Below are positions 9,305 through 18,518 of a stretch of 64,000 nucleotides of DNA, piece by piece; within the stretch, counting starts at the first letter, position 1; every line of letters starts with the position of its first letter. A program made the translations under genes and the position numbers. The notes beneath the pieces were generated by a model, which was not told where the DNA came from, made no database searches, and saw only the letters and a list, made by a program, of their open reading frames with translations. The stretch comes from Prosthecobacter sp. (GTDB taxonomy: Bacteria; Verrucomicrobiota; Verrucomicrobiia; Verrucomicrobiales; Verrucomicrobiaceae), in NCBI GenBank assembly GCA_017853885.1, contig JAFMIR010000015.1, forward strand, positions 1-64,000, written 5' to 3'.

Positions 9305-10516
9305 ATGGAGGGATTTGTTTCGATTTTGGGTTTGGGAGCGTTCGTCGTGATGGCGTGGCTGCTATCGGAAAATCGTCGTCGCTTTCCTTGGCGCATCGTC
9401 GCGAGTGGGGTGGCTTTGCAGTTCGTATTGGGGTGGCTCATGCTGCGCACACAGGGTGGCGAAACATTTTTCGCATGGCTGGACAAAGCTTTTCGCAGGC
9501 TGCTGAGCTTTGCTGACGAAGGCATTCGGTTTGTCTTTGGCAATACGAACACCCCGGTGGTGGCCTTGATCATCACAGGCAGCATCATCTTGGTGTCTGC
9601 CTTGTCCTCGCTGTTGTATCATTTTGGTGTGCTGCAAGGGTTCGTGAAAGCCGCGGCGTGGATCATGCGTCGGGTGATGCGCACGAGTGGCAGTGAGACG
9701 CTTGCCGCTGCAGCCAACATCTTCATGGGGCAGACGGAGGCGCCGCTGCTGATCAAACCCTATCTTGTCGGCATGACACGCAGCGAGTTAATGTGCTTGA
9801 TGGTTGGCGGTATGGCCACCATCGCCGGCGGCGTGTTAGCAGCCTATGTGTCCTTTGGTGTCTCTGCCGGGCATCTGCTCACAGCCAGTGTGATGAGCGC
9901 ACCAGCGGCGTTGATGATGGCGAAGATTCTTTTGCCTGAGACACAGGTCAGCGAAACGGCCCATGGAGCCAATAAACCGGTTGAACGCGAGACTGTGAAT
10001 GCCATCGACGCTCTATGCCAAGGAGCTGGCGATGGAATGAAGCTGGCGATGAATGTGCTCGCAATGCTCGTGGCCTTTGTCGGTGTGGTGGCGCTGTCGA
10101 ATTACCTGTTATCGCTCGGTCTGCGAGTGTTGGGGCAAAGCGTTCCGCAGCCACTGAACGTGCTCTTAGGCTGGCTCAATGCGCCCTGTGCCTGGCTGAT
10201 GGGAGTTCCGTGGAATGAATGTGGGAAAGCGGGGGCGCTGCTCGGCGAGCGCATCGTTTTAAATGAGTTTATTGCCTATCTGCATCTCGCGGAACAGGCT
10301 AAGGCGGCAGCCCTTACGCCTCGCACGGCGGAGGTCCTGACCTACGCGCTCTGTGGCTTCGCGAATTTCGCGAGTATCGCCATCCAGATCGGTGGTATAG
10401 GCGCGCTCGTGCCGGAACGGCGCCAAGAACTCGCCAAGCTCGGATTCAAAGCCATGCTGGGCGGTTTGTTGGCATGCTACAGCACCGCTTGCGTGGCAGG
10501 AATGCTGATGCGGTGA
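9305..10516 (+). CDS. Concentrative nucleoside transporter (NupC/CNT family)
   Basis: 403 residues, the typical size of bacterial CNTs, with about eight hydrophobic segments. Hallmarks are MGQTEAPLLIKPYL near residue 140 and RIVLNEFIAYLHL, equivalent to the family NEFVAY signature, plus ALCGFANFASIAIQIGG near the C-terminus. It would import nucleosides with Na+ or H+ across the inner membrane. Start ATG 9305 was chosen since MEGFVSILGLGAF is a normal first helix; the in-frame start at 9275 adds an atypical ten residues. It converges on the M48 gene with 9 bases between. Confidence 0.93.
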   Translation: MEGFVSILGLGAFVVMAWLLSENRRRFPWRIVASGVALQFVLGWLMLRTQGGETFFAWLDKAFRRLLSFADEGIRFVFGNTNTPVVALIITGSIILVSALSSLLYHFGVLQGFVKAAAWIMRRVMRTSGSETLAAAANIFMGQTEAPLLIKPYLVGMTRSELMCLMVGGMATIAGGVLAAYVSFGVSAGHLLTASVMSAPAALMMAKILLPETQVSETAHGANKPVERETVNAIDALCQGAGDGMKLAMNVLAMLVAFVGVVALSNYLLSLGLRVLGQSVPQPLNVLLGWLNAPCAWLMGVPWNECGKAGALLGERIVLNEFIAYLHLAEQAKAAALTPRTAEVLTYALCGFANFASIAIQIGGIGALVPERRQELAKLGFKAMLGGLLACYSTACVAGMLMR

Positions 10517-10525
10517 TAGGCATCT

Positions 10526-11320
10526 TTAATGATACTCCGTGAGAGCCCGAGGCATGAAGATTTGAAGGTTCTCGATGCGGGTTGAATCAAGCGGATGGGT
10601 GCGCAGAAAGCCAGGAAGGCTGCTGCCACTCTGCTGTTTGGCAAAATTTTCCCATAGTGCGATGCTCTCACGCGGATCATATCCGCCACGTGCCATGTAG
10701 AGGGCGCCCAGACGATCGGCCTCCAACTCTTGGCTGCGGCTGAATTTCAGCATGCCAAGACCGAGTGCTGCGGAGGCCGCACTTGTGGTGGCCACACGCG
10801 AGCTACTACTCTGGCGGTCACGAACCGCTGTGTCGAGAAGGGCGACTCCGACCGCGCCTAGCACCGCTGTGCTCAAGCGCTCACCGCTGTGGCCGGCAAC
10901 GACATGAGCCAGTTCATGGCCAATCACTGCTGCGAGCTGTGCGTCATTTTTAGCCACTCGGAAGATGCCAGTGTGTACACCCACCTTTCCGCCTGGCAGC
11001 GCGAAAGCGTTGGGAGTGCTGTCCTCAAAAAGAACAAATTCCCAGTTTGCGCCGGGCATGGGCACGATGCGTTTCATTCTTTCCGCCACACGGTTTACCG
11101 CAGCAGTTTGGGAACTGTTGTTGGAGCGCCTCTTTTGCGTTTTGATTTTTTCAAACTCCGTCAGCCCCATTTGGCTGAGGTGGGTATTGGGAATAAAATT
11201 GAAGGAAGGCCTTTCTGAATCTGGCACTGTTGTGCAGGCAAAAAGAATGCTGCAGATGGCGAAAAGCACAGGAACAACAAGAGATGAGGCAGGACGATTG
11301 GGCATGTTGTGAATATGCAT
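10526..11320 (-). CDS. M48 family metalloprotease, lipoprotein
   Basis: 264 residues. A signal peptide ends in a lipobox (ILFAC, Cys29), so the protein is predicted to be anchored in the envelope. The zinc site is HELAH at 135-139 with the third ligand in QELEADRLGALYMARGGYDP, and FALPGGKVGVHTG is the usual upstream strand. This is the LoiP/YggG-type branch of M48, associated with envelope quality control. It lies on the same strand 39 bases after the MlaFED lipoprotein gene and may belong to that operon. ATG 11305 is an alternative start. Confidence 0.9.
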   Translation of the reverse strand: MHIHNMPNRPASSLVVPVLFAICSILFACTTVPDSERPSFNFIPNTHLSQMGLTEFEKIKTQKRRSNNSSQTAAVNRVAERMKRIVPMPGANWEFVLFEDSTPNAFALPGGKVGVHTGIFRVAKNDAQLAAVIGHELAHVVAGHSGERLSTAVLGAVGVALLDTAVRDRQSSSSRVATTSAASAALGLGMLKFSRSQELEADRLGALYMARGGYDPRESIALWENFAKQQSGSSLPGFLRTHPLDSTRIENLQIFMPRALTEYH

Positions 11321-11359
11321 GGCAGTTCAAACCGACAAGAATTTTCCATCTGCGTTAAG

Positions 11360-11947
11360 TTACAGTAAAATCAATCCATGTGTTCTTGCCATGATCTCGC
11401 GAGCCAGACGAAGTAGAGCTTCATTCATGGCGTTAATGTGGTTTTTGGAATCGGATGAGTGCTGAGGCAACGGCACAAGGATGTGAAAAGCGTTTTCAGC
11501 ATACTCTTCGCCGGATACGTGTTGCAATTTCCACACGCCGGACAGCACCATTTCGCCTGCTCCATTGTTTTCGAATTGAGAGATTCGCAGTTCCAGTAGG
11601 TGGGTATAGTCCAGTGTAGTGAATCGCTGCACGGGCTGAATGTTGATGGATCCAGTCAAGCGACTCAGATTCACCGCGATCACACGTGAGATGCCGTCGT
11701 TGATCGATTCGGCCCACAAGTCGATTTCACTCACCATAAGGCCATTCTCAGATCGGCTGACGAGTTGTTCGGTATCAAGATAGGCTGGCAGCGCGGCACG
11801 ATGGACTGCAATTGCAGGTGCGTTGGCTTTCATAGGCCGATCTGGCGCTATGGGGCTCAACAAGTGATGCACGGCTCTGTCCCTCACCGGCATCAGTTGA
11901 GTGCAACCTGAAGCTAGGAGCAGCCACAGTAGGGACCGGTATTTCAT
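11360..11947 (-). CDS. ABC-transport auxiliary lipoprotein (PqiC-like)
   Basis: 195 residues with a short signal peptide and lipobox LASGC (Cys15). The body (PAYLDTEQLVSRSENGLMVSEIDLWAESINDGISRVIAVNL) matches the ABC_trans_aux/DUF330 pattern of lipoproteins that accompany MCE-type ABC systems. It is predicted to bridge to the outer membrane in lipid transport. It overlaps the end of the MlaD gene by ATGA, which supports membership in the Mla operon. Confidence 0.85.
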   Translation of the reverse strand: MKYRSLLWLLLASGCTQLMPVRDRAVHHLLSPIAPDRPMKANAPAIAVHRAALPAYLDTEQLVSRSENGLMVSEIDLWAESINDGISRVIAVNLSRLTGSINIQPVQRFTTLDYTHLLELRISQFENNGAGEMVLSGVWKLQHVSGEEYAENAFHILVPLPQHSSDSKNHINAMNEALLRLAREIMARTHGLILL

Positions 11948-12954
11948 GGTCTACTCTCCTTGCCGAAAAGTAGGGAGTTCGGATGGCGCTTGACGTCGTT
12001 GGCTAGATCTTTGATGGCTCGGGCTGCGTGTTCGGCTTCTTCAAGCAAGAGTTGCAGTCGCATCAAAACGGGGGCGCGTGGGTTTGTTGTTTCCGAAAGA
12101 CCAGCTGAGGCCGTTTCGAGCTGTGTGAAAGCTGCAGAGGCTTTCTCCATGGCTTTTTCGAGATCAGTCAGCACAGGGTCGATGCCTTTGTTTGCCTTCT
12201 CTGTGAAAATCTTGAGATTAGCTAAGGTGTTATTGAGGTTGTCGATGGCTTTGCCGAGCTTTCCGCTGCCAGTGAGCGTTCGTATATCCTCTGTGATAAC
12301 GGTGAGATTTTCGCTGATCTCTTTCGTGTTTAGCGCGTCGATCTGTGTCTTAGCGCCGGTGAGTGTCGATCTCAGGTCGGTCATGAGGCCGGTGAAATCG
12401 ACGGCGCTCAGCTTCTTTAGTCCATCACTGATGCTAAGCATGAGCTCGTCAAGTTCTGTGCCCACTGTTGGAACGACAGGGTAAGGCGGCTTTTCCGGTG
12501 GCTCGAACAGCAGGCCTAGATCATTCGGCACAATATCGAACTCGATGTTCATCTGGCCGGTGACAAAACTCATCTGTTTCATGCGGGCACGGAGACCGCT
12601 GGCCACGGCGGCCTGAACACCGGTCTCCGTGGTAAAGTCAATTCCACCGCCGTTATTGGCGCCAGCTGCGGCGAGCTGGCGTGAGGATAGCTCGACGAGT
12701 ATAGGGATGATTTTTCGGTTTTCTTTCGGATCCACCAGCACGCTGATTGAGCTCACACGACCAATGCGCACCCCACCAAAGCGCACTTCGGAACCCACCA
12801 GCAGCCCGTCGGCACTCTTGTCGAAGTAGAGCATGATATGAGCGGTTTTTTCGAAAAACTTCCCGGCTCCCAGTAGCACGAGGGCGGCTCCGGCGAGCAT
12901 CAGGCCACCGAGCGTAAATAGACCAATGAGAGTGGGGCTGGCTTTTTTACTCAT
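11944..12954 (-). CDS. MlaD-type MCE domain protein
   Basis: 336 residues. One N-terminal transmembrane helix (about 8-30) is followed by a single MCE domain (DGLLVGSEVRFGGVRIGRVSSISV, about 50-75 and onward), then a long helical tail (from about 165) rich in Leu/Lys/Thr. MCE proteins form hexameric rings that carry lipid between membranes. It overlaps both neighbours by 4 bases (ATGA), so the module is tightly coupled. The helical extension is longer than in E. coli MlaD (183 residues) and resembles PqiB/Mce-type needle segments. Confidence 0.9.
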   Translation of the reverse strand: MSKKASPTLIGLFTLGGLMLAGAALVLLGAGKFFEKTAHIMLYFDKSADGLLVGSEVRFGGVRIGRVSSISVLVDPKENRKIIPILVELSSRQLAAAGANNGGGIDFTTETGVQAAVASGLRARMKQMSFVTGQMNIEFDIVPNDLGLLFEPPEKPPYPVVPTVGTELDELMLSISDGLKKLSAVDFTGLMTDLRSTLTGAKTQIDALNTKEISENLTVITEDIRTLTGSGKLGKAIDNLNNTLANLKIFTEKANKGIDPVLTDLEKAMEKASAAFTQLETASAGLSETTNPRAPVLMRLQLLLEEAEHAARAIKDLANDVKRHPNSLLFGKESRP

Positions 12955-13712
12955 GAGGCAGGAATCGGAGTGAGGCCACGATTGAGAAAAAGACGCACAG
13001 CGGGGTTCTCGGAGTGGTCGCGTAAGTGTTTGGGATTGCCGAGTGCACCTTGCGTATGCGTGACAGGATCAAGAAACAGCGCCGTATCCGCAACGCCGAA
13101 GATGCTGGCGAGCTCGTGGGTGACGATGATGATGGTGCAGCCCTGGCTGTCGCGCAGGTGCAGGATAAGATCATCGAGCCGCTTGGCGCTGAGTGGATCT
13201 AGCCCACCGCTGGGTTCGTCGAGAAAAAGGATGTCGGGATCGAGCGCCATCGCGCGGGCAATGCCGGCACGTTTTTTCATGCCTCCGCTCAACTGTGCAG
13301 GATAGTAGTCTTCGTAGCCAGCGAGCCCCACGAGTGAAAGCTTGTAGGCCACCAGATCGCGCACAGTCTTAGGTGACTGCTGGCCCGCTTCCTCGATCAA
13401 CATCGAGATGTTTTCACCCAGTGTAAGCGAAGACCACAAAGCACCCCACTGATACATGACGCCGAAACGCCGGATAAAGCGGGCACGTTCTTCGATAGTC
13501 GTCGCTGTGAAATTGTTGCTATCGTAAAAAATGCACCCCTCACTGGGCTCCATAAGACCCACGAGGTGCCGTAGCAGTGTGCTTTTGCCGCAACCACTTC
13601 CGCCCATGATGACAAAAATCTCCCTCTCGTTCACTTCAAAATCCAAGTCACGCATGATTACCACAGGACCGTAGGCCATGGTGAGCTTGTGGACGCTAAT
13701 CTTGGCTGGCAT
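12951..13712 (-). CDS. MlaF-type ABC transporter ATP-binding protein
   Basis: 253 residues. Walker A is GGSGCGKS at 37-44, the signature is LSGGMKKR, and Walker B is ILFLDEPSGGLDP, the typical MlaF/Mkl form. It would power MCE-linked lipid transport with the MlaE permease, whose stop is 2 bases upstream. The ATG at 13712 was chosen because MPAKISVHKLTMAYG is the normal start of the nucleotide-binding domain; the longer open frame upstream lies inside the mlaE gene in another frame. Confidence 0.93.
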   Translation of the reverse strand: MPAKISVHKLTMAYGPVVIMRDLDFEVNEREIFVIMGGSGCGKSTLLRHLVGLMEPSEGCIFYDSNNFTATTIEERARFIRRFGVMYQWGALWSSLTLGENISMLIEEAGQQSPKTVRDLVAYKLSLVGLAGYEDYYPAQLSGGMKKRAGIARAMALDPDILFLDEPSGGLDPLSAKRLDDLILHLRDSQGCTIIIVTHELASIFGVADTALFLDPVTHTQGALGNPKHLRDHSENPAVRLFLNRGLTPIPAS

Positions 13713-13714
13713 GA

Positions 13715-14854
13715 TCAGATATTGAGAAGGGTGAAAATGGCGGCGAAAGCGGAGTCGAGAACCACCACCCAAGTGATGGCAGCCACGATGGCATGCGTGG
13801 TGGCCTGACCCACTGCAGCGGATGACCGGCCGGCCCGCATGCCCTGCATGCACCCGCTCACCGCGATGGCTGCGCCGAAGAAGACGCTTTTGATGACACC
13901 TAGTGAGGCGTTGGTTAGATTGACGGAGAGAAGCGTTTCGTTCCAAAACAGCACGGTGGGGATGCCAACCATCGAACCCACCATCATGCCACCGAGAATG
14001 CCGACAACGTTTGAGTAAATGGTTAGCATCGGCATCATGATCACCAGTGCCAGCAATCGAGGCAACACGAGGTAGTCAAACGGATTGAAACCAGAGGTCC
14101 GTAAGGCGTCAATTTCCTCATTCGCATTCATGCTGCCGATGTGTGCGGCAAAAGCAGCGCCGGTTCGACCACTCATGATGATAGCTGTCATCACTACGCC
14201 CATCTCGCGAACCATCGCGATGGCAACAAGATCGGCCACAAGTAGGTTTGCGCCGAAATTCGTGAGTTGAGCATTGCCAACAAACGCTAGGATCATGCCA
14301 ATGAGGAAGCTGATGAGTGTCACGATGGGTAGCGCTTCGATGCCGCACTCTTGCACGCTGAGCCATAAGTCCTGCTTGCGAAAGCGCGCGCGGCCGCAAA
14401 TCAAGCGTCCCATAGACATGGAGCATTGCCCCACGAACTCGATAACATCCAGTGTGCTTTTCCAAGCCTTCAGCGAGAGCTTACCCAGCCTCGCCGCCCG
14501 GGAGACTGGCTTGGTGATTTGAGCACCGATTTCTTCCGGCACAGCCAAGGCCAGTTTGAGCAGGCCACAAAGATTCAGAGGTAGCCCCTCAAATGATGGT
14601 GTTGTGCCTGATGGAAGTGGATGTGCACGCAGATGCGCCAGAAGAAAAGCAGGTAGCATCGAGTCAAAAGCCCCAAGTTTTTGCACATCATAACGATCTG
14701 CCGACCGGCCAGATGAATTGCCGATGGTTGTAACATCAGGGCCCCCACGGTGCCAATCACCTGACAACTCGAGAAGGACTGATTGGTCCTCTAGTCGCCA
14801 GCTTGCGCAAGGTGGCGAGTTATTTTTGGCTCCGTCATGAATGGTGTTGGGCAT
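13715..14854 (-). CDS. MlaE-type permease with N-terminal STAS-like domain
   Basis: 379 residues. The first ~100 residues contain SWRLEDQSVLLELSGDW and resemble a STAS/MlaB-like domain; the permease core starts near residue 120. Core motifs are EFVGQCSM, ALPIVTLISFLIGMILAF and the conserved MSGRTGAAFAAHIGSMNANEEIDALRTSG. Fusion of a STAS-like part to MlaE explains the absence of a separate mlaB. It is the first gene of the minus-strand operon MlaE-MlaF-MlaD-lipoprotein, possibly with the M48 protease, likely acting in retrograde phospholipid traffic or a related lipid route. Confidence 0.9.
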   Translation of the reverse strand: MPNTIHDGAKNNSPPCASWRLEDQSVLLELSGDWHRGGPDVTTIGNSSGRSADRYDVQKLGAFDSMLPAFLLAHLRAHPLPSGTTPSFEGLPLNLCGLLKLALAVPEEIGAQITKPVSRAARLGKLSLKAWKSTLDVIEFVGQCSMSMGRLICGRARFRKQDLWLSVQECGIEALPIVTLISFLIGMILAFVGNAQLTNFGANLLVADLVAIAMVREMGVVMTAIIMSGRTGAAFAAHIGSMNANEEIDALRTSGFNPFDYLVLPRLLALVIMMPMLTIYSNVVGILGGMMVGSMVGIPTVLFWNETLLSVNLTNASLGVIKSVFFGAAIAVSGCMQGMRAGRSSAAVGQATTHAIVAAITWVVVLDSAFAAIFTLLNI

Positions 14855-15303
14855 GCGTTCAGTTGTGTCAAAATGCTTGTGTGGTGTTATCAGAGCATGA
14901 CTGAGAAATGACGAGGCTGTTCTGCGACGTCCTCAATTTCAACGATTTGGGCAACTCAATTCAAAGTTAGTGTCATTCGTCTTGTGTTAAGTTAACGATT
15001 TGCTTGTGCCATCGATGATGTAATCGAAGGAATTATTTCCGATTGGTGCAAAGATCAGTGAATACAACATTCTATGTTGTTGAGACGGAATGAGCTAAGC
15101 ATGCTGGTTTGGTTTGATTTGCCCAGCTATTGACTTCGTTGCCACGAATGTTCTAAGGTCTCGATGAAATCGCTGGGTGGGATTTGGCATCTTGAGAAGA
15201 ATCGCAAAGACCTCTGTGGCTCGCTGTTTCTTCTTTGAAGTCGAGCGAAAGCCGAGTTTTGCATTCATCAGGCTTCTTGTAACCGAACTAGCAGCCTATT
15301 TGC
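14855..15303. other. Intergenic region, 449 bp
   Basis: No supportable gene. It lies between the mlaE start (minus strand) and the stop of the DUF998-like gene. A perfect inverted repeat at 15064-15080 is annotated separately. A 104-residue open frame beginning at 15177 has no family features and overlaps the next gene antisense. Confidence 0.6.
15064..15080. promoter_or_regulatory. Perfect 7-bp inverted repeat (possible operator upstream of mlaE)
   Basis: ACAACAT, 3-base spacer, ATGTTGT. It lies about 210 bases upstream of the mlaE start in AT-richer DNA. The size fits a dimeric repressor site, but no T-run follows and no regulator gene is adjacent. Confidence 0.3.
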
Positions 15304-16026
15304 TCATCGCTGATTGTGCTTCAGCATGCTGGATTTGCGTGTGCTTCGACAGACCAACCATGCATCCCAAAGCCAACAATACATCAAAGCGAAGCCAATT
15401 CGTTGCCATAGGCCACGGTGAAAGTTCCATTGATCTCCCATCAAGAAGAAAACAGACATCAGGACTGCAACGGCTAGGCTACGATGACTGAATAGACGTC
15501 GTCTGTCTTTCATCCAATACGCTGCCGCTATTGAGCAGACACTGGCAATGCCAAAGGTTACGACAAGGCGTATCGCGTGATAATGGACATCTGAATATGC
15601 GTCGGCCATACCGTGCTCGTATTCGCTCTGCGATGTTTGTGAGGTGAACCACCATGCTGGTGTCCACCATTCATGGATGGGTGCTGGTTGTTGCACACGG
15701 CGTACTGGTGCATAGGCCACGAAGAAGTGTGCCATGGCTGTGGCAGCCAGCAGCAGGCTTCCAGTGCACGTCAGCAGGTTTGGATTGCTTGCCTGCAGGA
15801 AGGCTGCTGCCAGCCAGAAAAGTGAGATTGCTAGGCTGAAAGTTGCCGCAGTTAGCCATGGCCAACGCGGTGCTTGCTTCATGTATTCGGTGATATAGCT
15901 CTCCGTGAGGCTTAGCCCGCTTTCTTTCGCGCCACTATGGCCGTAAATTGCCGCAGCTAATGTGATGATAAGGCAGATGACCATACCTGTGTCGATCAGC
16001 CGCGATGCAAATGAATGTTGATTCAT
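15304..16026 (-). CDS. DUF998-like multi-pass membrane protein
   Basis: 240 residues with about six hydrophobic segments, for example at about 10-27, 56-76, 83-103 and 155-172. Between the third and fourth lies a soluble loop rich in Trp and Tyr (HEWWTPAWWF, SEYEHGMADAYSDVHYHA). The overall layout resembles the DUF998 family of unknown function. Eight bases separate it from the upstream ACP stop, so it is probably the last gene of the 2-oxoacid dehydrogenase/ACP operon, but nothing in it suggests a role there. Confidence 0.6.
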   Translation of the reverse strand: MNQHSFASRLIDTGMVICLIITLAAAIYGHSGAKESGLSLTESYITEYMKQAPRWPWLTAATFSLAISLFWLAAAFLQASNPNLLTCTGSLLLAATAMAHFFVAYAPVRRVQQPAPIHEWWTPAWWFTSQTSQSEYEHGMADAYSDVHYHAIRLVVTFGIASVCSIAAAYWMKDRRRLFSHRSLAVAVLMSVFFLMGDQWNFHRGLWQRIGFALMYCWLWDAWLVCRSTRKSSMLKHNQR

Positions 16027-16034
16027 GTCGATCG

Positions 16035-16283
16035 TCAGGACGCAGACTTGGCAACAAGATAGCGAAGCATCTCATCAAGGGTTCTTAGTTTGCCGTAATC
16101 GGCCTCCGGAATCTGGACACCGAGCTTTTCGTTTAGTGCGATGAGGAAACTGAGAAAGTCGAACGAATCGATGTCGAGTGTCTCACGGATGTTTTGATTG
16201 CCATGCAAGGCTGCGGGATTGGCCTCCGGCGCGATTTGGTGTAAGCCTTCGAGAAGCATGGCTTTGAGTTCGTTTTCACTCAT
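16035..16283 (-). CDS. Acyl carrier protein of the dehydrogenase operon
   Basis: 82 residues of ACP fold. The phosphopantetheine site is in DIDSFDFLSF, with Ser40 in a DS-F rather than the usual DSL context. The remainder (LNEKLGVQIPEADYGKLRTLDEMLRYLV) is a standard ACP helix II-IV. It is distinct from the housekeeping AcpP at 31016. Start ATG 16283 overlaps the E2 stop by 4 bases (ATGA), so it is made together with the E2 subunit. It may accept an acyl group from the complex or serve an unseen ligase; this is inference from position. Confidence 0.88.
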   Translation of the reverse strand: MSENELKAMLLEGLHQIAPEANPAALHGNQNIRETLDIDSFDFLSFLIALNEKLGVQIPEADYGKLRTLDEMLRYLVAKSAS

Positions 16284-17524
16284 GGCGCGTCTTGAGTTTG
16301 CAGGTGGTGTTTGAGTGCTTCGAGAAATTGTGCGCCGACATGTCCGTCGGTCGCACGGTGGTCGGCGGCAAGAGTGGCATTCATCACTGGATGTGCGCCA
16401 AGCATGCCGTCTTGGGCCCACGGTTGCTCCATGATTTTACCCAAACCGATAATCGCAACCTGCGGTGGGTAAATGACGCCCCAAACACTCTCAACGCCGA
16501 GATCGCCAAGGCTGGTGATGGTGATCGTGGCATCGGTCATCTCTGAGCTCCGCAAGCGACCTTTTCGAGCTCGCGGTATAAGATCGCGCAGGTCAGCCAT
16601 GAGTTCATCGCAGGATTTTTTATCGACGTTGTGAATGGCAGGGGCTATCAGACCTCCTCCCTTCATGGAGATCGCAAATCCGAGATGAATCTCCTCCGAG
16701 ACGCGATGTTGACCATCGATCCAAAAGCCGTTGAGCTCCGGCACGTCGCGTAGAGCGCTCGTAATAGCCTTTAAAATGGGCACAATCGGCAAAAGGCGTT
16801 CCTTGATGCTCCGCTTAGCATTCTCGGCCTGCAACCATTTCATTTTGGCACTCATGTCGATGCGCGTTTGCAGGTAGTAATGAGGGATTTCGCGTTTGGA
16901 CTTCGCCATTGCGGAGGCGATCGCCCGTCGCATTGAATCACCGGGTTTGGCCTGTGTAGTGGATCTTTCGATGTCGACCGATTCAATCGCGCCACCTGGG
17001 CCGGAGCCTTGAACGTGTCTGAGATCCACACGAAGCTCTGCGGCACGTCGGCGTGCGAGAGGTGAGATGCGTCCACGCGATGGTTGAGCTGCCATCTTGG
17101 TTTGCGCGGCGTTTTCGACATCTTCGCGATCGATCAAGCCTCCTGGTCCTGTGCCGTGGCCAGCAAGCAGTTTCAAATCTACACTAAGCTCTTCGGCGAT
17201 TTTTTTTGCCAGAGGTGTAACACGAACATGCGGAGCCTCAGTGGCAACCTCTGGCACGGAAACCGGTTTCGCAACCGCTGCTGAGTTTTCACTGCCTTGA
17301 ATCACTGCCAGCAATGCTCCGACGGGGATCTTGGCACCCGGCTCGATGACAAGACGTTCGATCACACCTGATTGGAAGCACTCGACATCAATGATGCCTT
17401 TGTCAGTGTCTACCTCGGCAATGATGTCGCCGCGCTTCACAACATCGCCGGGTTGGACGTGCCATTTCACGAGTGTGGCAGACTCCATGTCCGCGCCAAG
17501 GCTAGGCATCACGAAATCAGCCAT
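16280..17524 (-). CDS. 2-oxoacid dehydrogenase E2 (dihydrolipoyl acyltransferase) with two subunit-binding domains
   Basis: 414 residues. The lipoyl domain (1-77) carries Lys42 in EVDTDKG. Two peripheral subunit-binding domains follow: about 101-138 ([24 protein letters not shown]) and about 152-187 ([24 protein letters not shown]). The catalytic acyltransferase domain runs from about 193 to the end with HRATDG at 389-394. It transfers the acyl group made by E1 to CoA. Most bacterial E2s have a single binding domain. ATG 17524 overlaps the E1beta stop by 8 bases. Confidence 0.93.
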   Translation of the reverse strand: MADFVMPSLGADMESATLVKWHVQPGDVVKRGDIIAEVDTDKGIIDVECFQSGVIERLVIEPGAKIPVGALLAVIQGSENSAAVAKPVSVPEVATEAPHVRVTPLAKKIAEELSVDLKLLAGHGTGPGGLIDREDVENAAQTKMAAQPSRGRISPLARRRAAELRVDLRHVQGSGPGGAIESVDIERSTTQAKPGDSMRRAIASAMAKSKREIPHYYLQTRIDMSAKMKWLQAENAKRSIKERLLPIVPILKAITSALRDVPELNGFWIDGQHRVSEEIHLGFAISMKGGGLIAPAIHNVDKKSCDELMADLRDLIPRARKGRLRSSEMTDATITITSLGDLGVESVWGVIYPPQVAIIGLGKIMEQPWAQDGMLGAHPVMNATLAADHRATDGHVGAQFLEALKHHLQTQDAP

Positions 17525-18518
17525 GGGAATAAACAAGGTTTTGCACAGCGGCGATGATGGTTTCCACCTGGGGCAACGCCGCCTGCTCTAGGTGTTTCGC
17601 ATATGGAATGGGAACCTCGGCGGCGCAGAGTCGCGCCACTGGACGGTCGAGCTCGTAAAAAGCCTGCTCCTGAATACGCGCGGCAATTTCGGCGGAGATG
17701 CCACCGCTGCGCCAGCCTTCATCTACGATGAGTGTGCGATGCGTTTTTGTCACGCTGCGTAGAATGGTGGCGTCATCAAGTGGACGCAGCACACGCAAAT
17801 CCACCACTTCAACACTTATTCCTTGTTCTGCCAGATTTGCAGCGGCTTCGAGCGATTTGTGCAAACTCGCACCATAGGTCAGAATGGAAGCGTCTTTGCC
17901 CTCGCAGCGTACTTGGGCGCTGCAAATGTCCGCTGGCCCGGCGTTGGCAGGCAACTCGCCCTCCATGATGTAAAGCGTCTGGTTTTCGAAAATGAGCACC
18001 GGGTCCGGATCGGCCAAGGCGGTGGCCAGCATGCCATAACCGTCTTCCAATGTGGCCGGAGTGACCACCTTGATGCCGGGAATGTGCGCATACCAGCCTT
18101 CTAAGCTATGCGAGTGCTGTGCGGCAAGCTGTTTGCCGCCACCGGTGGCAAGGCGGATCACCAACGGCACATTGAACTGGCCGCCAGACATGTGAAGCAG
18201 CGTCGCCGCCGTGTTCATGATTTGGTCCAGTGCCAGCAGACTGAAGTTGCACGTCATGATCTCGACAATCGGGCGCATGCCACCCAATGCCGCGCCGATG
18301 CCTGCGCCAACAAACGTGGATTCTGCCAGAGGTGTGTCGCGTATGCGTTCTTTGCCAAACTCAGCCAACAAGCCACGACTTACGGCAAAACATCCACCGT
18401 AGTGGCCGACGTCCTCGCCCATCAAAAAAACGCGCGAATCGTTTTGCAGTGCACTGCGGATTCCCTCACGCACTGCATCGCGAAAAGTCATCTTCCTAGA
18501 AGCTTCGATCGCGCTCAT
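17517..18518 (-). CDS. 2-oxoacid dehydrogenase E1 beta subunit
   Basis: 333 residues, standard for the beta subunit of the alpha2beta2 E1 of pyruvate/acetoin/branched-chain dehydrogenases. Motifs: [66 protein letters not shown], the C-terminal domain [12 protein letters not shown] and [18 protein letters not shown]. The ATG at 18518 was chosen since the upstream frame extends into the E1alpha gene; it overlaps the E1alpha stop by ATGA. Substrate (pyruvate, acetoin or another 2-oxoacid) is not fixed by sequence. Confidence 0.94.
   Translation of the reverse strand: MSAIEASRKMTFRDAVREGIRSALQNDSRVFLMGEDVGHYGGCFAVSRGLLAEFGKERIRDTPLAESTFVGAGIGAALGGMRPIVEIMTCNFSLLALDQIMNTAATLLHMSGGQFNVPLVIRLATGGGKQLAAQHSHSLEGWYAHIPGIKVVTPATLEDGYGMLATALADPDPVLIFENQTLYIMEGELPANAGPADICSAQVRCEGKDASILTYGASLHKSLEAAANLAEQGISVEVVDLRVLRPLDDATILRSVTKTHRTLIVDEGWRSGGISAEIAARIQEQAFYELDRPVARLCAAEVPIPYAKHLEQAALPQVETIIAAVQNLVYSHG

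Noticed and set aside
15177-15491. Plus-strand open frame of 104 codons
   Set aside because: It overlaps the DUF998-like gene antisense, has no recognisable domain, and the membrane protein on the other strand is the better gene.
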